Assembly (NCBI GenBank): GCA_039881145.1
Contig: JAYKKI010000063.1
Span: 12,369,001-12,433,000, forward strand
From: Druceiella hillmani
Taxonomy: Eukaryota; Arthropoda; Insecta; Lepidoptera; Hepialidae
DNA: 64,000 bases
Direction of reading: 5' to 3'
A program made the position numbers and the translations under genes. Positions 21,576-34,700 of this stretch are shown here, piece by piece (position 1 is the stretch's first letter; each line of letters begins with the position of its first letter). The notes below the pieces were generated by a model, which made no database searches, was not told the DNA's origin, and saw only the letters and a list, made by a program, of their open reading frames with translations.

Positions 21576-22103
21576 TAAAGAACTTAAAGAAAGTAGAAAC
21601 AATACTGCCACACGTATTTCATTAAATTGGGAATAATGAATTTCTACAAAATTAACGCCAAATATATTCAATAAACAGAATACAATTATTCTACCGACCT
21701 TTGTTATTATCGAAATTAAAATTTTGAGCTCCTCAAATACTTCATTGTTCAACGGAATGACATATTATTAAAATAAAATTTAGTATTTTTTTAAAGTTTT
21801 GTCATATCTAAACCTCATTGTGAAATAGATTTGAATGATATATTTTATTATTAAATATATTTGCATGATAAAAGAGTCTTGCTCCTGTACTGTGAAACTA
21901 TGAAAAAAAAGATTAGTGTAAATAAACTGAACATTTCTAAAATTGTTTTATTAAGAATTTTCTCGAAAAAAAATTTTCTCTTAAAATTTTCAACATTCCC
22001 TAAAATAATGTTCACATTTTATATGAGCACTGAATACATCTGTTATATACTGTTACTACTTATAGAATACTGTTACCATGTTTGGCAATTTTTTTACGAT
22101 TTA

Positions 22104-23140
22104 TAAATTGTTCATTATTGTATCACTAAATCTACGTAATCTTCATGATATATATAATTTAATTTCTTTAACCACAAATTTGCTTATATATTCGACAACC
22201 AATTTAATAAATTGTGAAAATTCCTCAGAAGTATGTGAGCTATCTAAAAAAACTGAGGACGTGTCTTCAATACCATCTTGATGGTCATTTGGAATATTAT
22301 CGCTCAATCAAATTTCTTCTGAAATTTCGTCATATGATAGATAAAGAGTATAAGTACGTTTTTCGGTGGAAGCTAAACCGGAAAGGTCAGTAATAATGTG
22401 AATTTCCAAGCATTTTCTATTTTCATTTAATTGTAACTCTACACGGAAAAGTAATATTTTGTATGCATATATAATTGAATGCCTAGATCGTAAGGAGCTA
22501 AATATATTTCAAAATGGTCTTTTTTATTGACTACATTCAAAAAGGTAATATAAATTACATTTTCTAACTTTTTAGTTCACAAAAAGAAAAAAAATCGCTA
22601 GTGGCTTTTGAACATAGTCTATAAATATTTTCAATTTGCTATAATTATTAAAATCAAAATAAATTTAAGTGTCTCGTGGAATTTATTATAACGGGGCCAT
22701 ATTTTAATTTTGATTTTCAAAACTCTTTGTATACTTCATCGATATTATCTAAAACTCCTTGTTTATTAAATACATGCAAATATGTTTTAAATGCAGAAGA
22801 AAAGAAAGTTTCTGAATTAATAATATTCAATACCTCATTAACAAGGGTAACTGTTAAGATAGCTTCCGATTTCTTATATTGAATGAGTTAAACACATGGC
22901 AGTACTGAATAGCTCATGCGATAGTCCAAGAAAGTAATCGCGTTGTTGGTATCACTTTAATTCTTTGTTTGAAATATATAATGTGCCTACAAGTGATTTT
23001 GTTCTCCAATTGTAGACTTTCTTTCACTTGAATATTGTGTTTAACACATCGATAATACTTGTTGATAGAACAATATCAATTGCTATAATGTCAATCTGTA
23101 TATATTTTTCACGGATACAATATCTCGCAAATTTATTCAT
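22104..23140 (-). pseudogene. Probable decayed coding region, family not recognised
   Basis: Four consecutive minus-strand segments read with far fewer stops than this composition predicts. They are 23140-22877 (88 codons, 2 stops), 22887-22657 (77 codons, 1 stop), 22537-22442 (32 codons, none), and about 22505-22104 (134 codons, 2 stops). Roughly one stop per 12-13 codons is expected by chance. The segments follow each other with small frameshifts, as a decaying single-exon gene would. Visible pieces include TFFSSAFKTYLHVFNKQGV, FEIYLAPYDLGIQLYMH, CLEIHIITDLSGLASTEKR and HTSEEFSQFIKLVVEYIS. I recognise no domain. A transposon, a viral relic or a host pseudogene are all possible. The plus-strand open frames here look like its shadows. 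Confidence 0.4.
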
Positions 23141-26100
23141 GAAATTTCAAAATAAACAATAGAACGTAAAATAGAATATATTTATTATGATATGTATCTA
23201 TGAAAAAGTCTAGTTAATTAATAATTTGGCGGAAAATAAATAATAAAAAAATAAGTACTTGCATTGCATTTACATGTGAAATATCTCTTTATTTGGATTA
23301 TTTCCATATATCATTTCACAATCCAACACCAACAAGCCATCACTACTTATTCTAAAATAATATTCGAGAAATATTGGTTGAAAATACACAAAAATACTGA
23401 AATACTGCGGGACGCTAACGAACCGGAAATTATGGGAGATTTTTATTTATCAATGTAATTTTTCTGTGCTCGTATTGCCATCTCTTAGTAATGTCAAAAA
23501 TAATATGTTTTCGCTCGCACGCTTCGTTCGTCTGTTCGTTATATATTAAGTCTATGGTTTAAAATTACTTTAGGGTATCTATGGTATATCAGATCTCTCA
23601 CTAACTTACCATATTTTAATGAATATATCGCATTTTGTATTAATGCGGAACTTTCAGATCCAATCGTTTCGAAATGGCCTGGAGCTCATTTTCATATAAT
23701 ACGATTGGAGGGTGAGTAGCCGCCCACTATACGTTTGATGTATGACGAACGTTCGACTACGAACCCATAGGATATGGTGTAAGTGCGTACACAAATATAT
23801 AGGAGTGAAACTATATGTTAACGTATGAAATAAAGATATTAAAATATATAATAGTTAATAAAGATTATTTTAGTGGATATTTCAAGGCTGTTCTCATCAC
23901 ACAAACTTTTCATACATCTATAATACGTTCGATGCAGTAAGACCATTTTTAGCACTTGCTGAAATACATAGCACAGCACATAAGGTAATTGCCCGAAAAG
24001 TTCAAAATCCCTTTACAGTGAAAAAATTGGAGTATGTACTGGAATATGAACACTGGAATATGCATTGAAATAAGGAAAACTTTAATATGAAATAAGCAGA
24101 TAATAATAAATTTCGTGAAGCAATTATGAGGTAGATACGTTTCATAAATACCTAATCCAATTCCAAGAGATGATGTGAGAAGTGTATCGGAGGATAAGTT
24201 TTTGTTGAAATAATTCATGTTTGTAACATTATTTCGATATAACAATAGAAACTTCTAATTTTTAAAAATAAAAAATATCTTCGTCGCTTGTAAATTAATT
24301 TTTATTCATGTTATTGTTTGGAAATAAATAATAAAATATATGCGAAATATAAAAAACGTGTTGAATAATTTTGTATTTCGAGTATATTTAAGGTGGTTAT
24401 TAACGATATACTATCAAATAAATGGTTTTTTATCTTTGTTTGACAATTTTACATTAAGTTGTAATTTACGACTGTCACCTGTAGTTTAAAAGGAACCAGT
24501 GATAATTTTCCTTTTAATTATATTTTATTTATTGCGTTTGGGAATCAATTTGGTATAATTTTTTTATATTCAAAAATAGCGATTTAGTTGGGAGAGTTAG
24601 GAGACCCTTAAATGTAACCAAAATTACCATTTTGAAGCTCGTTAATAGTTGAAAATATTTCCTGTATTGAAAAAGCGTTCCTAACATGATACCAATATAT
24701 TTGAAAGACATGATACCGTACATAATTTAGCGATACCGTACATAATGGAATATGAGAAAAAAATCAACCACATTGTACACGTAGGAAAGTCGCGTTTAAA
24801 AACTTTTTTTAAAAGGTTATATTTAAATTTTTTAAACGACATAAATATTTATAAATACGCTAAATTTAAGCCTTATTACGCCACAAGTCTGCTGCTGACG
24901 GGCTGACATACGTACGAACATGCTAAAACAATTAAGAATCTTAGTTTAGTTACGGAAGCCTCAAAAATAATATACTTCTTATTGATAAGACAACATTTTT
25001 AAAAAGTTGTAAGGTTCCCAACTCTTTTAAAATGTTAATTTGCTTAGATGACCAAAATGGTTTTTTTTCAGTTATCATTCTTAATGATTCTTATTAATAC
25101 ATTACAAATGCACTAATTACTTAAAATATTGCAAGAATACTATTTTTCCTTATCAAATACGACAAATTCCACACAAGTGTCAACAATTTGAGCTAGTTTA
25201 CATATCTTCTGACGTTACGTTTCGTTCTAACCAATAGCATTACTTCTCGACAATTTGAATCTCCCTCGCACAATTTGCACTTTTTATTAATTAATTTACG
25301 CAGCTAAAAAGACAATGGTTTAGAAATAATATCCAGGTGATAAAACATTAAAAAAAAAATTTGCACCAAACATAAATTACATGGATATTTCTTATTATCA
25401 TTAAGTGACTGATCTTCAACTCAAAGATAGGTATGCAACTAATGTGAGTTTATTGTCTCTTTTATTTGATTTTATGTAACCTTAAAATGAACTTTAGAAA
25501 GTCTTTTGTCAATAACAACAATTTAATAACACTCTAAATTTAAAATTTTACTGTCTTTGTGTCAACAGTTCTTGAGACGACATTTACGAAGGACGAAGGG
25601 GTCGCATTCGAGTATCTGTTTAATAATAACACAGAGCTCAAGTCCGCTCAATCCCTTTAGCCAGCTTTTCCATTTCACTTCCATGCAACTTGACCAGCTA
25701 TTTGGAACAAATATATTAAAGTTTATTAAATTCGAGATAACAGAGTAGATTAAAATGAACAAATTAATAAAATGTTTTTATTAATATGCATCAAATAAAG
25801 CGAAATTAGAATGTTCGCGGGGTTTGTATTTTCATGTCTTTTTACATATTTCCTTTAAGTAGTTATACGAATACGTAAGAAGCCTTTCATTTTCACGCAA
25901 CTCTATGTGCAGAATATATTTCGTGAACGTCTCATTTTAGTATTAGGGTTTTTAACAATAACATTATTATCATTTTCTTCAAACCATTATTATAAAGGCA
26001 CCTTTATCAAATATAATTTTATTATTTGTGTGTCGTTTTGGTATTTAACTTTTTATTAAAATATTTCACCATGAGGGTAAAAATATTAGATGTAAAATGG

Positions 26101-27055
26101 TAATAGAATCAATGACGAATTATACTCATATGCTGAGGGCACTGCACAAATTTTGCATAATAAAAAAGTATGCTAATATAAGTTGAACTCACTTTACAAG
26201 TGTTTTATATCCACTCAGTTATAAATAAATGTTTAAACTTTACAGGCACCATTTATTTCTATAGAATTAGGTAAGTATTAATAGTATTTTTAACTTCGTA
26301 TTCGTTTTAACTGTATCTCTTTAATTTATTAATTTAAGTTGACTGAAATTATTTTACGTTGAAATAGAATATTACCGTGATAGTTTATTATAATTTTTTA
26401 TTGAGAAAACCCCAAACCATTGACCCTGAAGTGTTGTACGTGCACAAAAACTAAAAATGTAATATATTTAAATTACAACACAAACAATAATTAATAAAAT
26501 AGAAAAACAATTCTGATAATTATCAATTCTGAACTACAAAGCGACTCAATAATCGTGATTCTAAAACCATCAATAGAATAGAACAAGTAAGTTTGTGGTC
26601 TCTATCAATATTACATTGACCAATGTAAGAGCGCGAAGAGAAGGCAAAATAATGCTCTAGGCAGACCAAATAAATTATGGTTTTGTCCTCTCAAGTAACA
26701 GTGAGGAGCTTAAAGAATTATCAAAATATAAACTGTGGGGTTAATAACATAATTATTTAATAATTTTAAAAAGCGCTCCCTTCAAAGGAAATGAAGCCGA
26801 TAATGTCTATTATAAAATCAGAAGGAAAGAAATAAGGATTCTAGCCGTACATTTTTGTATATAAAAATCAATTAAGTTTTTGTGCAGTGACGTATGAAGG
26901 GAGAAATTGGCATGACAAAAGAGCAAGGGTTCTATTTTTGAAATTTGGCTACAAATTTTCAGAAAGAGACTGTCAGTTCGCTATGAATGAAAACGTTTTT
27001 CTTCATACGATACGTATCCTCTTAATATTTTAATTGAGACGTTTCAAGCCAGTTC
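23141..27055. other. Long AT-rich stretch, no gene supported
   Basis: Open frames of 60-98 codons occur, the longest at 23949-24245 (minus). The plus strand opposite it is also open for 49 codons. None exceeds chance expectation or shows a known motif. A less AT-rich patch at about 25560-25700 is open on both strands. A short direct duplication, GATACCGTACATAAT, occurs at 24713 and 24733. Confidence 0.4.
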
Positions 27056-27060
27056 AATCT

Positions 27061-27145
27061 AGGTTTTAGGGTTCTATAGTGAAATTTGGAACCCTTATAA
27101 TTTCGCCCTTCCCACCTGTCTGCCTGTCTGTTCATTTTTAAGTCA
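27061..27145 (+). repeat. Dispersed repeat of the GGGTTCCGT/GGAACCCTTATA type
   Basis: The sequence runs TTTTAGGGTTCTATAG, then GGAACCCTTATAATTTCGCC, then CTGTCTGCCTGTCTGTTC. This order is a familiar dispersed repeat of insect genomes, especially Lepidoptera. Related pieces lie at 29939 and 62570. Confidence 0.6.
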
Positions 27146-28235
27146 CACCGTTTCACTTGCCGATTATTTTTGTTATAGTTATACATATTCATGATGCTTG
27201 AAAAGTTAAAATATTTTAAAAAAGGTCTTACGGAAACTCGTCTGTATATAAAGTACGGAATTTTTTTTCGCATATCCTATTGTGTAGGACATCGTTGAAT
27301 AGGTCCTTTAAAAATATTTGGGGGTATGTCGTGAACACTATTCCGACAAAGAGATTCGATTGTGAAATGCTAAGCTTAAAAGTGGTCATTTTTGTTGGAG
27401 TCTGTATTTCCAACCCTTACCAGCTAAACTGCTATTTCCGAATATCTAAAAGGTATTAACAACAATAGTACATATAACGAAATTAAAAGGAAATTTATCG
27501 ATATTAGTAAGTTTTACTAGTTTGTAAGTAATAGTCTGTAAGTAGTTAGTTCCTAGAAAATCCAAACAAGTTAAATAGACTGCAAAAGTAACCTTTTATT
27601 TTTAAATATTTTTTAAAATAATTTAATAGAAATATTACGTACCCTTAAAAATTAATGTGATTTAAAATTTTCACTAACCTTGTAGTGCGAGATCTCGTGT
27701 TTGACAGTTTTTTTTTTAATTTGCTAGGGGAGACAAAAATCTTTCTTTGAAGAAAAATATTAAAAGTAAGTTATTTAAACTCATGTCTATATTTATATTA
27801 CGTTGTAAAGTTATTAGAATTTTATTGTCACAATGAACTACTTATTTTTTATTTTATCCTTCTCAATAAAAAACTAGGGGTCCTCGCAGGGTTCACCAGT
27901 GAAAGCTTGGATGCAGCTAGCTTTAATATGCAACTGAATATTGTATGTCAGAATTTGAGCTTTTAGCATTTGCTAAGATATAAAACAGGAATAAAATATC
28001 ATTAAGGTGGAGAGAATGTAAATAGGCAGTTTTTAAAATCAAACATTTTAACTGTCTTAACAAGTTCTGTTACAATAGACTTCCGGTTCACTTTCAAAAA
28101 GTTATTTAATGTAAAGATTCTTATTAATTACTTTTTATTTATATTGTTAAACATTCTTTATACGTGTCGATTATTATAATTAATACAATGCACTTGAGTT
28201 ATTAAGACCGAACTTTAACATGTGAACTGAGGATA
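27146..28235. other. No gene recognised
   Basis: AT-rich spacer with no supported feature. Confidence 0.5.
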
Positions 28236-28239
28236 TGGA

Positions 28240-28400
28240 TTTCTAAGGTTCATGGCGCGTTGTCTGGGATTTATAAAGGTTAGGAATGTCAATGCATCTG
28301 GGAATGTAGTTTACTGAGACGTGTGCAAACAGGGCTTTGCCACATGAAGTTGAAAGGCTGGATCGTGTGAGCCGGACCGTGTCATCATGTTAACGTGAGT
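28240..28400 (+). other. Candidate promoter plus first exon
   Basis: A compositionally distinct patch contains a TATA-like TTTATAAAGG (about 28269-28278). About 110 bp downstream, ATCATGTTAAC is followed directly by the strong donor GTGAGT. A start codon closely followed by a donor could be the 5' end of a gene running right. No downstream exon is recognised, so the support is weak. Confidence 0.15.
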
Positions 28401-29745
28401 TTCAAATAAGCCTGTTTTAAGATATATTTTTTCTGTTTTTTATGAAATTATTATTTATGGTAAGGCACGGTTTTTTTTAAATAAACTCGTTTAAACATTT
28501 GCTTAAATTTTTCCTGAAAAAACTCAGGAAAATTACAGATTGTGTCTTATTCAAATTGTAAAGTTATTTAAGAGTTTCCATTTAAATTATACAGAACTGA
28601 AAAATTAAAATAAGACAGATAAATGAAACTTTTTCCCGATATTTTTTTCAGTGACACAAAATCAGATGTCTGCAAGAAAAGGAGAATAAAAAATTTTTTT
28701 GACAGCCTCAACTCAACCTTCGTAATTTTTATTTATTTTGTCAAGGACCTCAGGAGCAGTGGTCTATAAGAATCAAATACGAGCTTTAAGAATAAAGATA
28801 TGACAAAACGGTATTCGTCTTATATTAAATTATTATTCTTTTACAAAAAGAACTACTGGATCAAAGTTCCTGAATAGAGGTTAACAAATGGATTTCAAAA
28901 ATATATACTTTATGTCTATAATTATTTGTGTAATAATAATGTAACTCGCTTTTGAACACACGCTTTTGAAACGTTTTCTCGTACAATTTTTACTACAAAA
29001 ATGTTAAAAAATGCACTATGGAATATTTACTAAAATTATGCCAAAAATTAGTTCTAGTGTTACCAAGTGTATAGGTTTTTTGAAATAAAAAAGAAACTAA
29101 AAAAACTCTATTTAATATTAGTATTACTATTAAGTAAATAGTAAATTACGCTTAATTTACAGAGTAAATAAGAAAAATCTCAATTCAGCGTAAATAAATT
29201 TAAAAACAGAGCGGTGCCCAACACGCACCAGACTTGTATTTGTTTACTGTGTTAAGACAAAGGTGGACTAATGGGGGATTAGTCAGTGCGCAGACAATTA
29301 TTTTCGTTAATTTTATTAGCATCTTTAAAAGTGTTTGCTCCAAAACTTGTTTCATTTGAAACTGAAAAATAGTTTTATAAACCATTTATTAAGCAAATTC
29401 TTATATTGGAAGCTTAATAAAAGCGGTTAGAAAATAAATTAAATTTATCAACAGTGAACACAATTAAAGTGTATTACAAAAAAGCTCTCATAATTATATA
29501 TTTTATCATTATTACAAATAGCTTTCAAATAGCAACATTCCTATTTTATAAGAAAGACAGAAAATACATTATACTTTTAAATTGTATATTTCATGCTCCA
29601 CACTCGCGAATCATGAAGTTGTTTGCTTTATTTTCGTAAAGCTGTAGTGGAAGCGACTGGACGAAATTAACTTTCTCGTTTATATTTTACAACGAATTCA
29701 TAACGTTAAACTTTATTTCATGAAGTAAATGTAATTTTGGGTGGA
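28401..29745. other. No gene recognised
   Basis: AT-rich spacer with no supported feature. Confidence 0.5.
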
Positions 29746-29749
29746 TTCA

Positions 29750-29935
29750 AATTAATTCTAAGTTCTGAAATGTAATTCAAATTTGGTTTCATTCAAATTA
29801 ATTCAAAGTTTTTAAATTAAATTCGAGTATCGTCTGATAGAAATGTATTAAAATTTTTAAAACTGAATTCGAATTTTGTTTGGCTCAATTCGGAATTTTA
29901 AAATTGAATTCGAATATCGTTCGAAAGAAATTAAT
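29750..29935. repeat. Degenerate tandem repeat, period about 46 bp
   Basis: Segments beginning ATTCAAATTTGG, ATTCGAGTATCG, ATTCGAATTTTG and ATTCGAATATCG follow at 41-46-bp spacing. Each runs into an AATT..AAA.TTTTTAAA-like tract. About four units, strongly diverged. Confidence 0.6.
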
Positions 29936-29938
29936 TTT

Positions 29939-30120
29939 GAGGTTCCGTATTTCAAAAGGCAAAAACAGTAACTTGCAAAATCATTAAAAAATCATGTTAG
30001 TCTATTACCACCATTTTTCTCAGACACCATTTGACGTCTGAACTTGAATTTTGGCACAGCGATAAAGGATATTAACGCGCATAAATCTGCCTTAAATATT
30101 CATGAAGGAGTTTTAAGGGG
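29939..30120 (+). repeat. Fragment of the GGGTTCCGT dispersed repeat
   Basis: It starts GAGGTTCCGTATTTCAAAAG followed by GCAAAAACAG, matching the entry end of the same family as 27061-27145. The 3' limit is uncertain. Confidence 0.45.
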
Positions 30121-31194
30121 AACAAATAAAGTAATAGATTTCTCCTTAATTTTATATATGTTCATACAAAGAAAATGTTAACAAAAATGCGTTTCGAAAC
30201 TGTTAAAGTCAAAATTATAAAAAACAATTATACTAGAGTTAGTCGAAAGTTTATCAAACTTTATCGAAAAAATAAGGCAATGATTCAAAATATCATCATT
30301 TCTGAGAATTTCACTACGTTTTACCCAATGAAAGATATACTAGGCAACGAATCTACATGGGGAAAAGTAACGGAAAAAGTAAAATTTTAAATAGTTTAAC
30401 AGAAATACCTAAAGTTTATATGTGCTTAAATGTGTACGGAAATCTCGTAGTGCGAGTTCTACTCATACTTAAGAGATTAAATTTTTCTTACCCTTTACGG
30501 TGAAAATCGATTTTCACTGAGTTTCATTTCTGCTTTCTAAGAAAGGATATAAAATAACTCTCATAACATAATTAATATTGCTTGTAAAACTATGTTCGTT
30601 ACGTTTACGGACTTTAATTTTTAAAACGTACCTCGTTATCATGAACAACGGGTTAGGAAAGTAAAAAAAATGTTTATTCTGAAAAGTTGATCTAGGTAAA
30701 ACAATCTAAATGTGGAAACAACAACTTTTTTCTGTAGTTTACTCATAGTAATATGCCGGAGTCTTTTATAAAAAATACTGTTTTTGGGATTCATTCACGG
30801 GTCTGTCTAACAGTTTTTCATAGCCATTTTCGTCAAAAATCGATTGACCTAGAAATATAAATTTTACCGAAACAATAAAGCATATTAACGAATCCCAATT
30901 TTTGAGCTAATACTCAAAAATATTTATCTGGAAATTTTAGAGAAAGAAAGGAAAGAGAAGAATTATGTATCGGAAAAAAATTTAAATTTCGTATACAGTG
31001 ATTTCCGACATAACGACTTCATAATTTTAAGTTTTATATCTTCAGAGATATACCGAAAAACATGGGAAAAAATTGTCCAAACCCTTGTATCTGAGCTAAT
31101 GAACCTAAAATTATGAAACAAAACAAGATCTCTAGGAGCCTTTATCGATATTGTAATAATAATGGTGCAGGATGTCATAGTTTTTGAGATTTTC
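30121..31194. other. No gene recognised
   Basis: A 71-codon frame at 30175-30390 (plus) and a 109-codon frame at 30963-31292 (minus) show no known domain. The latter overlaps the tandem repeat at 31195-31310, and its length is within chance expectation. Confidence 0.4.
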
Positions 31195-31310
31195 ACAATT
31201 ATATATACGCACGATAATTTATACGCACCATAATGTTTACACATAATGACATATAGGCACGACAACATATACGCATTGTAACACATACCCACGATAATAT
31301 GTGTGCGCTT
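31195..31310. repeat. Degenerate short tandem repeat
   Basis: Variants of TATACGCACGATAAT recur about five times (ATATACGCACGATAAT, TATACGCACCATAAT, ATAGGCACGACAAC, CATACCCACGATAAT). Confidence 0.6.
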
Positions 31311-31654
31311 GGCAGATTTTATTTCAAAAATATATGTGTCTGGTCGCGTTCGGAATTTCCAATATATACTTAGGACTGCTGTCTTTAAAAGAATATTTTG
31401 TTACTTGGTATTCTGAATAAAATAAGAAAAATTACAATAAGGAAAACATGAAACTTAGAATAAAAGTTGAACAGTTTAACGCTCAGGCGAAGCAATTTGG
31501 AAACCTTCCATCCGAGAAGCACATGGGTGTGTAGTAAGTACCCTCCACTATTTAATCGCGTAAATCTCTGTATATAATTATAGAAATTTCCACACTTTTT
31601 TTTTCATTGACACGTTTTGCAATCTGGTATAATTGGGTAATATTAACCTCACTA

Positions 31655-31795
31655 ATGTTATAAATGAGAAAGTTTAGATGTTTGGTTGTTTGCAATATAC
31701 GCCTGTACGAATGAACAGATTTTCATGAAACTCGACACAGACATCGAATTAACAAGGTGAAACTTGGTATTTTTATCCAATGAAAAAAAAAACAA
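31655..31795 (+). repeat. Dispersed repeat resembling the ATAAATGCGAAAGT insect family
   Basis: The order TTATAAATGAGAAAGTTTAG, GATGTTTGGTTGTTTG, GAACAGATTTTCATGAAACT, GACACAGACATCGAATT follows a repeat type seen in many insect genomes. The copy at the right window edge is a better match to the type. Confidence 0.5.
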
Positions 31796-31799
31796 TATT

Positions 31800-34700
31800 A
31801 CAGTATGTCAATAAATGGCGTAACGTGTACAGTAAATCTACTCCTTACGTGTTATACACAACCACTATGTAAATCTCGTCGTACACGGTGATCTCGATTT
31901 ACGCGGGGGAAGTGAGAGGCAAAAACTAATACAATGAAATTATTTGGAAGAAGAATGTTTAAACAATTGTCATAATTGTAAAAATTATTTTATCAAGTTT
32001 ATTTTTTTATAAAAAAATGAAAGATAATCAAATCACGATGAAAGATAATCAAATTTTAATATCAGTTTTCAATAAAATATTTAAACATACTGTTAATTTT
32101 TCAAGTATTTTTATAATTAACTCAATCGATAATGGAAAAATAAGAAAAATATTATATAGATTTTCAATGAAACGTTTATGTCCCACAAGAAAAATTATAT
32201 TACATTTTTATCGTAATTCTATCCTCATCTACAAGAAAATTTCACTATAATTTATATTAAACACGATTTTCTCAAAATAAGTTTTCAAAGAACAACGAAA
32301 ATATTTATATTCAAATACTCTGGGGGTTGCAAACCTCTACAGTCGATTCTTTTGAATCCACGAATTTCTTCAATGGAAAAGTTTAACTTTTTTTACCTCC
32401 TCTCTTTCTAGTATTCATAGTGAACTAGTACCAAAGACCGGAATTCTGATACTGGGTATGGTGAAGCATATCCTGAGATATAAGAAAAACCCCTTTAAGC
32501 ATTTTGCATATTTAATGTCATAAATTAAACTGATTCCGTATAAAGTTCATTTATATTTTTAAAGTAAAATTATTTTCTTCTAAACTATAAATACTCTTAT
32601 GAAGTTGGAGAAGATAACTGAAGTTAAAATATAACCAAGCACAAAAGTTAAATAATATTGGGCGCGTTCATTTCTTTCGTAAGCGGCCTTTTATAAAACA
32701 TATCGTAAAATTGGACTATACGATTATAATTCCTAAAGATAGATATGATACGTAACGTTGGAAGAAAGCTATAGAGTTTTTATTACGTTTGGAAGTTTTA
32801 AAAAAGGGAAAATTTATTACATTATTAATATGATAAAATGTTGAGACAGTTTTTTTTTTTTGGTTCTTCGTATCATTGTTTGTTCATATTTCAACCATAT
32901 AAGTCCTATATATAATGTATGGTCAGATGTGAGAGTTAGTGATTAAAATATCTAAGCACTCTTGCTATATTTTTAAATATATTCTATTGCAGGGCAATTG
33001 TCAGTTCGAAAAACTGTCAAAGTTCTCAAAAAAAGACACCTTGACAAAATATATAGTTTACATATCATTTTAATGGGATAATGTTATATAGACATATACT
33101 AGTGCTAATTATACAAGTCTTTGTGCAAATAAAATCAGAGATTCCAATAAAATACTTGCCGCGAATATTCTGACTTAAAATATATTTTTTTTAATATCGA
33201 TGGAATTCGATAAACTGATTTTATAGCAAAACATGGAAAAAACTACATACAAATAAATTCACACACAAAAAATCGTTAGTATTTAGTGAACCACACAAAA
33301 AAAGTAGAAATTCGACGGTAATTTTTTTTTAATTTTAATTTACGTTAATAAAATATCAGATTTAAGTGGAAAGCAAAACTAATTAAAAAAATGAAAAATA
33401 GTAAAATGAAAGCCTATAAAGCATTATTAGGTTAATTGATTAATTCATGTCTTTGTATGGTTAGACCATATTAAATTCATTTTCAAGTTCAATAAAAGAA
33501 CGATAAAGTTTGCTACAAATGGTTTCAGATCCTGCCATAGGAAGATCTATATTAATAAAATTTTCAAATTGACAAAACGTACGATTTTTAACATACTGCC
33601 TGAACCGAAAACTAACTAACTACCCCTTGTACTGTCACTATCGTATGAAATCAGTTAAAAAAGATGCTTTTAAAGGACCTACACACGTACGTCCTTACAG
33701 AAATTGGCAACATAAATCTTCGACACGTCGTGACATAACAGTTAACGTCGAAAGCCCATGTTTTATTTTTAATATCGATATTTCAGTGTTTTATTTACTT
33801 AAACATCTATATTAGAACGTCAATACTACTTGATGGAAATGGAAGCGAAGCAAGCACTAGCTCCTGAATATCTATAGGCCAATCGAAGTAGTAAAAAATT
33901 TTAAAAAATACCAATATTTCCATCGCTCAGTTCTGACAATAATCGTAAACCCCAGTGTTCTTATTTCCGTTTCATTATGGGTGTTTGAAAATATTTCCTT
34001 TCTGAATTCAGACAAAATTCATATTGACGGAGTTACGTGGCTTTTGGCCTTTTGCTTAATATCCTAAGCTATTTCTTCATTTCATATTATTTCAATTTCT
34101 CACTTCTAGTTTTAGGTATGGGTGTCCTTAAAATAAGTTCTGAATATTATTCTCATCATAATATAATGCTGCAATAAGTTTCAAAAGACTATTTATTCCA
34201 AACTGTTAAAAATATTTCTGTCAAATTATTTGATTATCTGACGACAACTACTATTGATGGTAACTGGGAAAACAGGTACCATCTTTGATTTATTTCTCTT
34301 TTAAAGAGGCGCTTTTATGGATCTAACAGTGTATTTTAATGAGACAATCCGTTCAGCTTAAGCTTAAAATTGATGAAAGGGCTTAAAACGTTCACAATGT
34401 AAAATTTAAGTGCTTTCACGAATTATCTTGAGTGGTAAAACAATAATGTTTCACCTAGATATACACAGGTGTACGTTTATTCTTCTTTTTTCTGGAGAAC
34501 TTTGTACATTAGTCATATATATTATTCAAACAACATATACTCTGGACTTTTATCAGTATGAAATTTATATATTATTTAATCTACGTTATGAAATTAATGA
34601 GAAACAAATCATTCGTTTATATTCATATCATCATTATACTGTAGAATTATTACGAAAATTCAATTGTTTTAAAATTTTTACATCATTTAGATGACAGTCT

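Larger units (their letters stand above)
21401..21672 (+). mobile_element. Foldback element copy 3
   Basis: The left arm starts CACAATTAAATGAAACTACG at 21401. The right arm ends near 21630, followed by the conserved tail AATAATGAATTTCTACAAAA and TTAACGCCAAATATATTCAA to about 21672. The centre differs from copy 1 and holds CTTTGCTAATAGCCCAC instead of the 23-bp repeats. The arms have several mismatches, so this copy is older than copy 2. Confidence 0.85.

Noticed and set aside
23949..24245. 98-codon membrane-like open frame (minus) and a 49-codon opposite frame (plus)
   Set aside because: Hydrophobic residues follow from AT-rich codons, both strands are open, and no family is recognised.
30963..31292. 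109-codon minus-strand open frame
   Set aside because: At this AT content about one or a few frames of 100 codons are expected by chance. It overlaps a degenerate tandem repeat and shows no domain.
33450..33800. Possible coding remnant with few stops
   Set aside because: Both strands read openly over similar lengths, so no coding strand can be chosen and the signal is weak.
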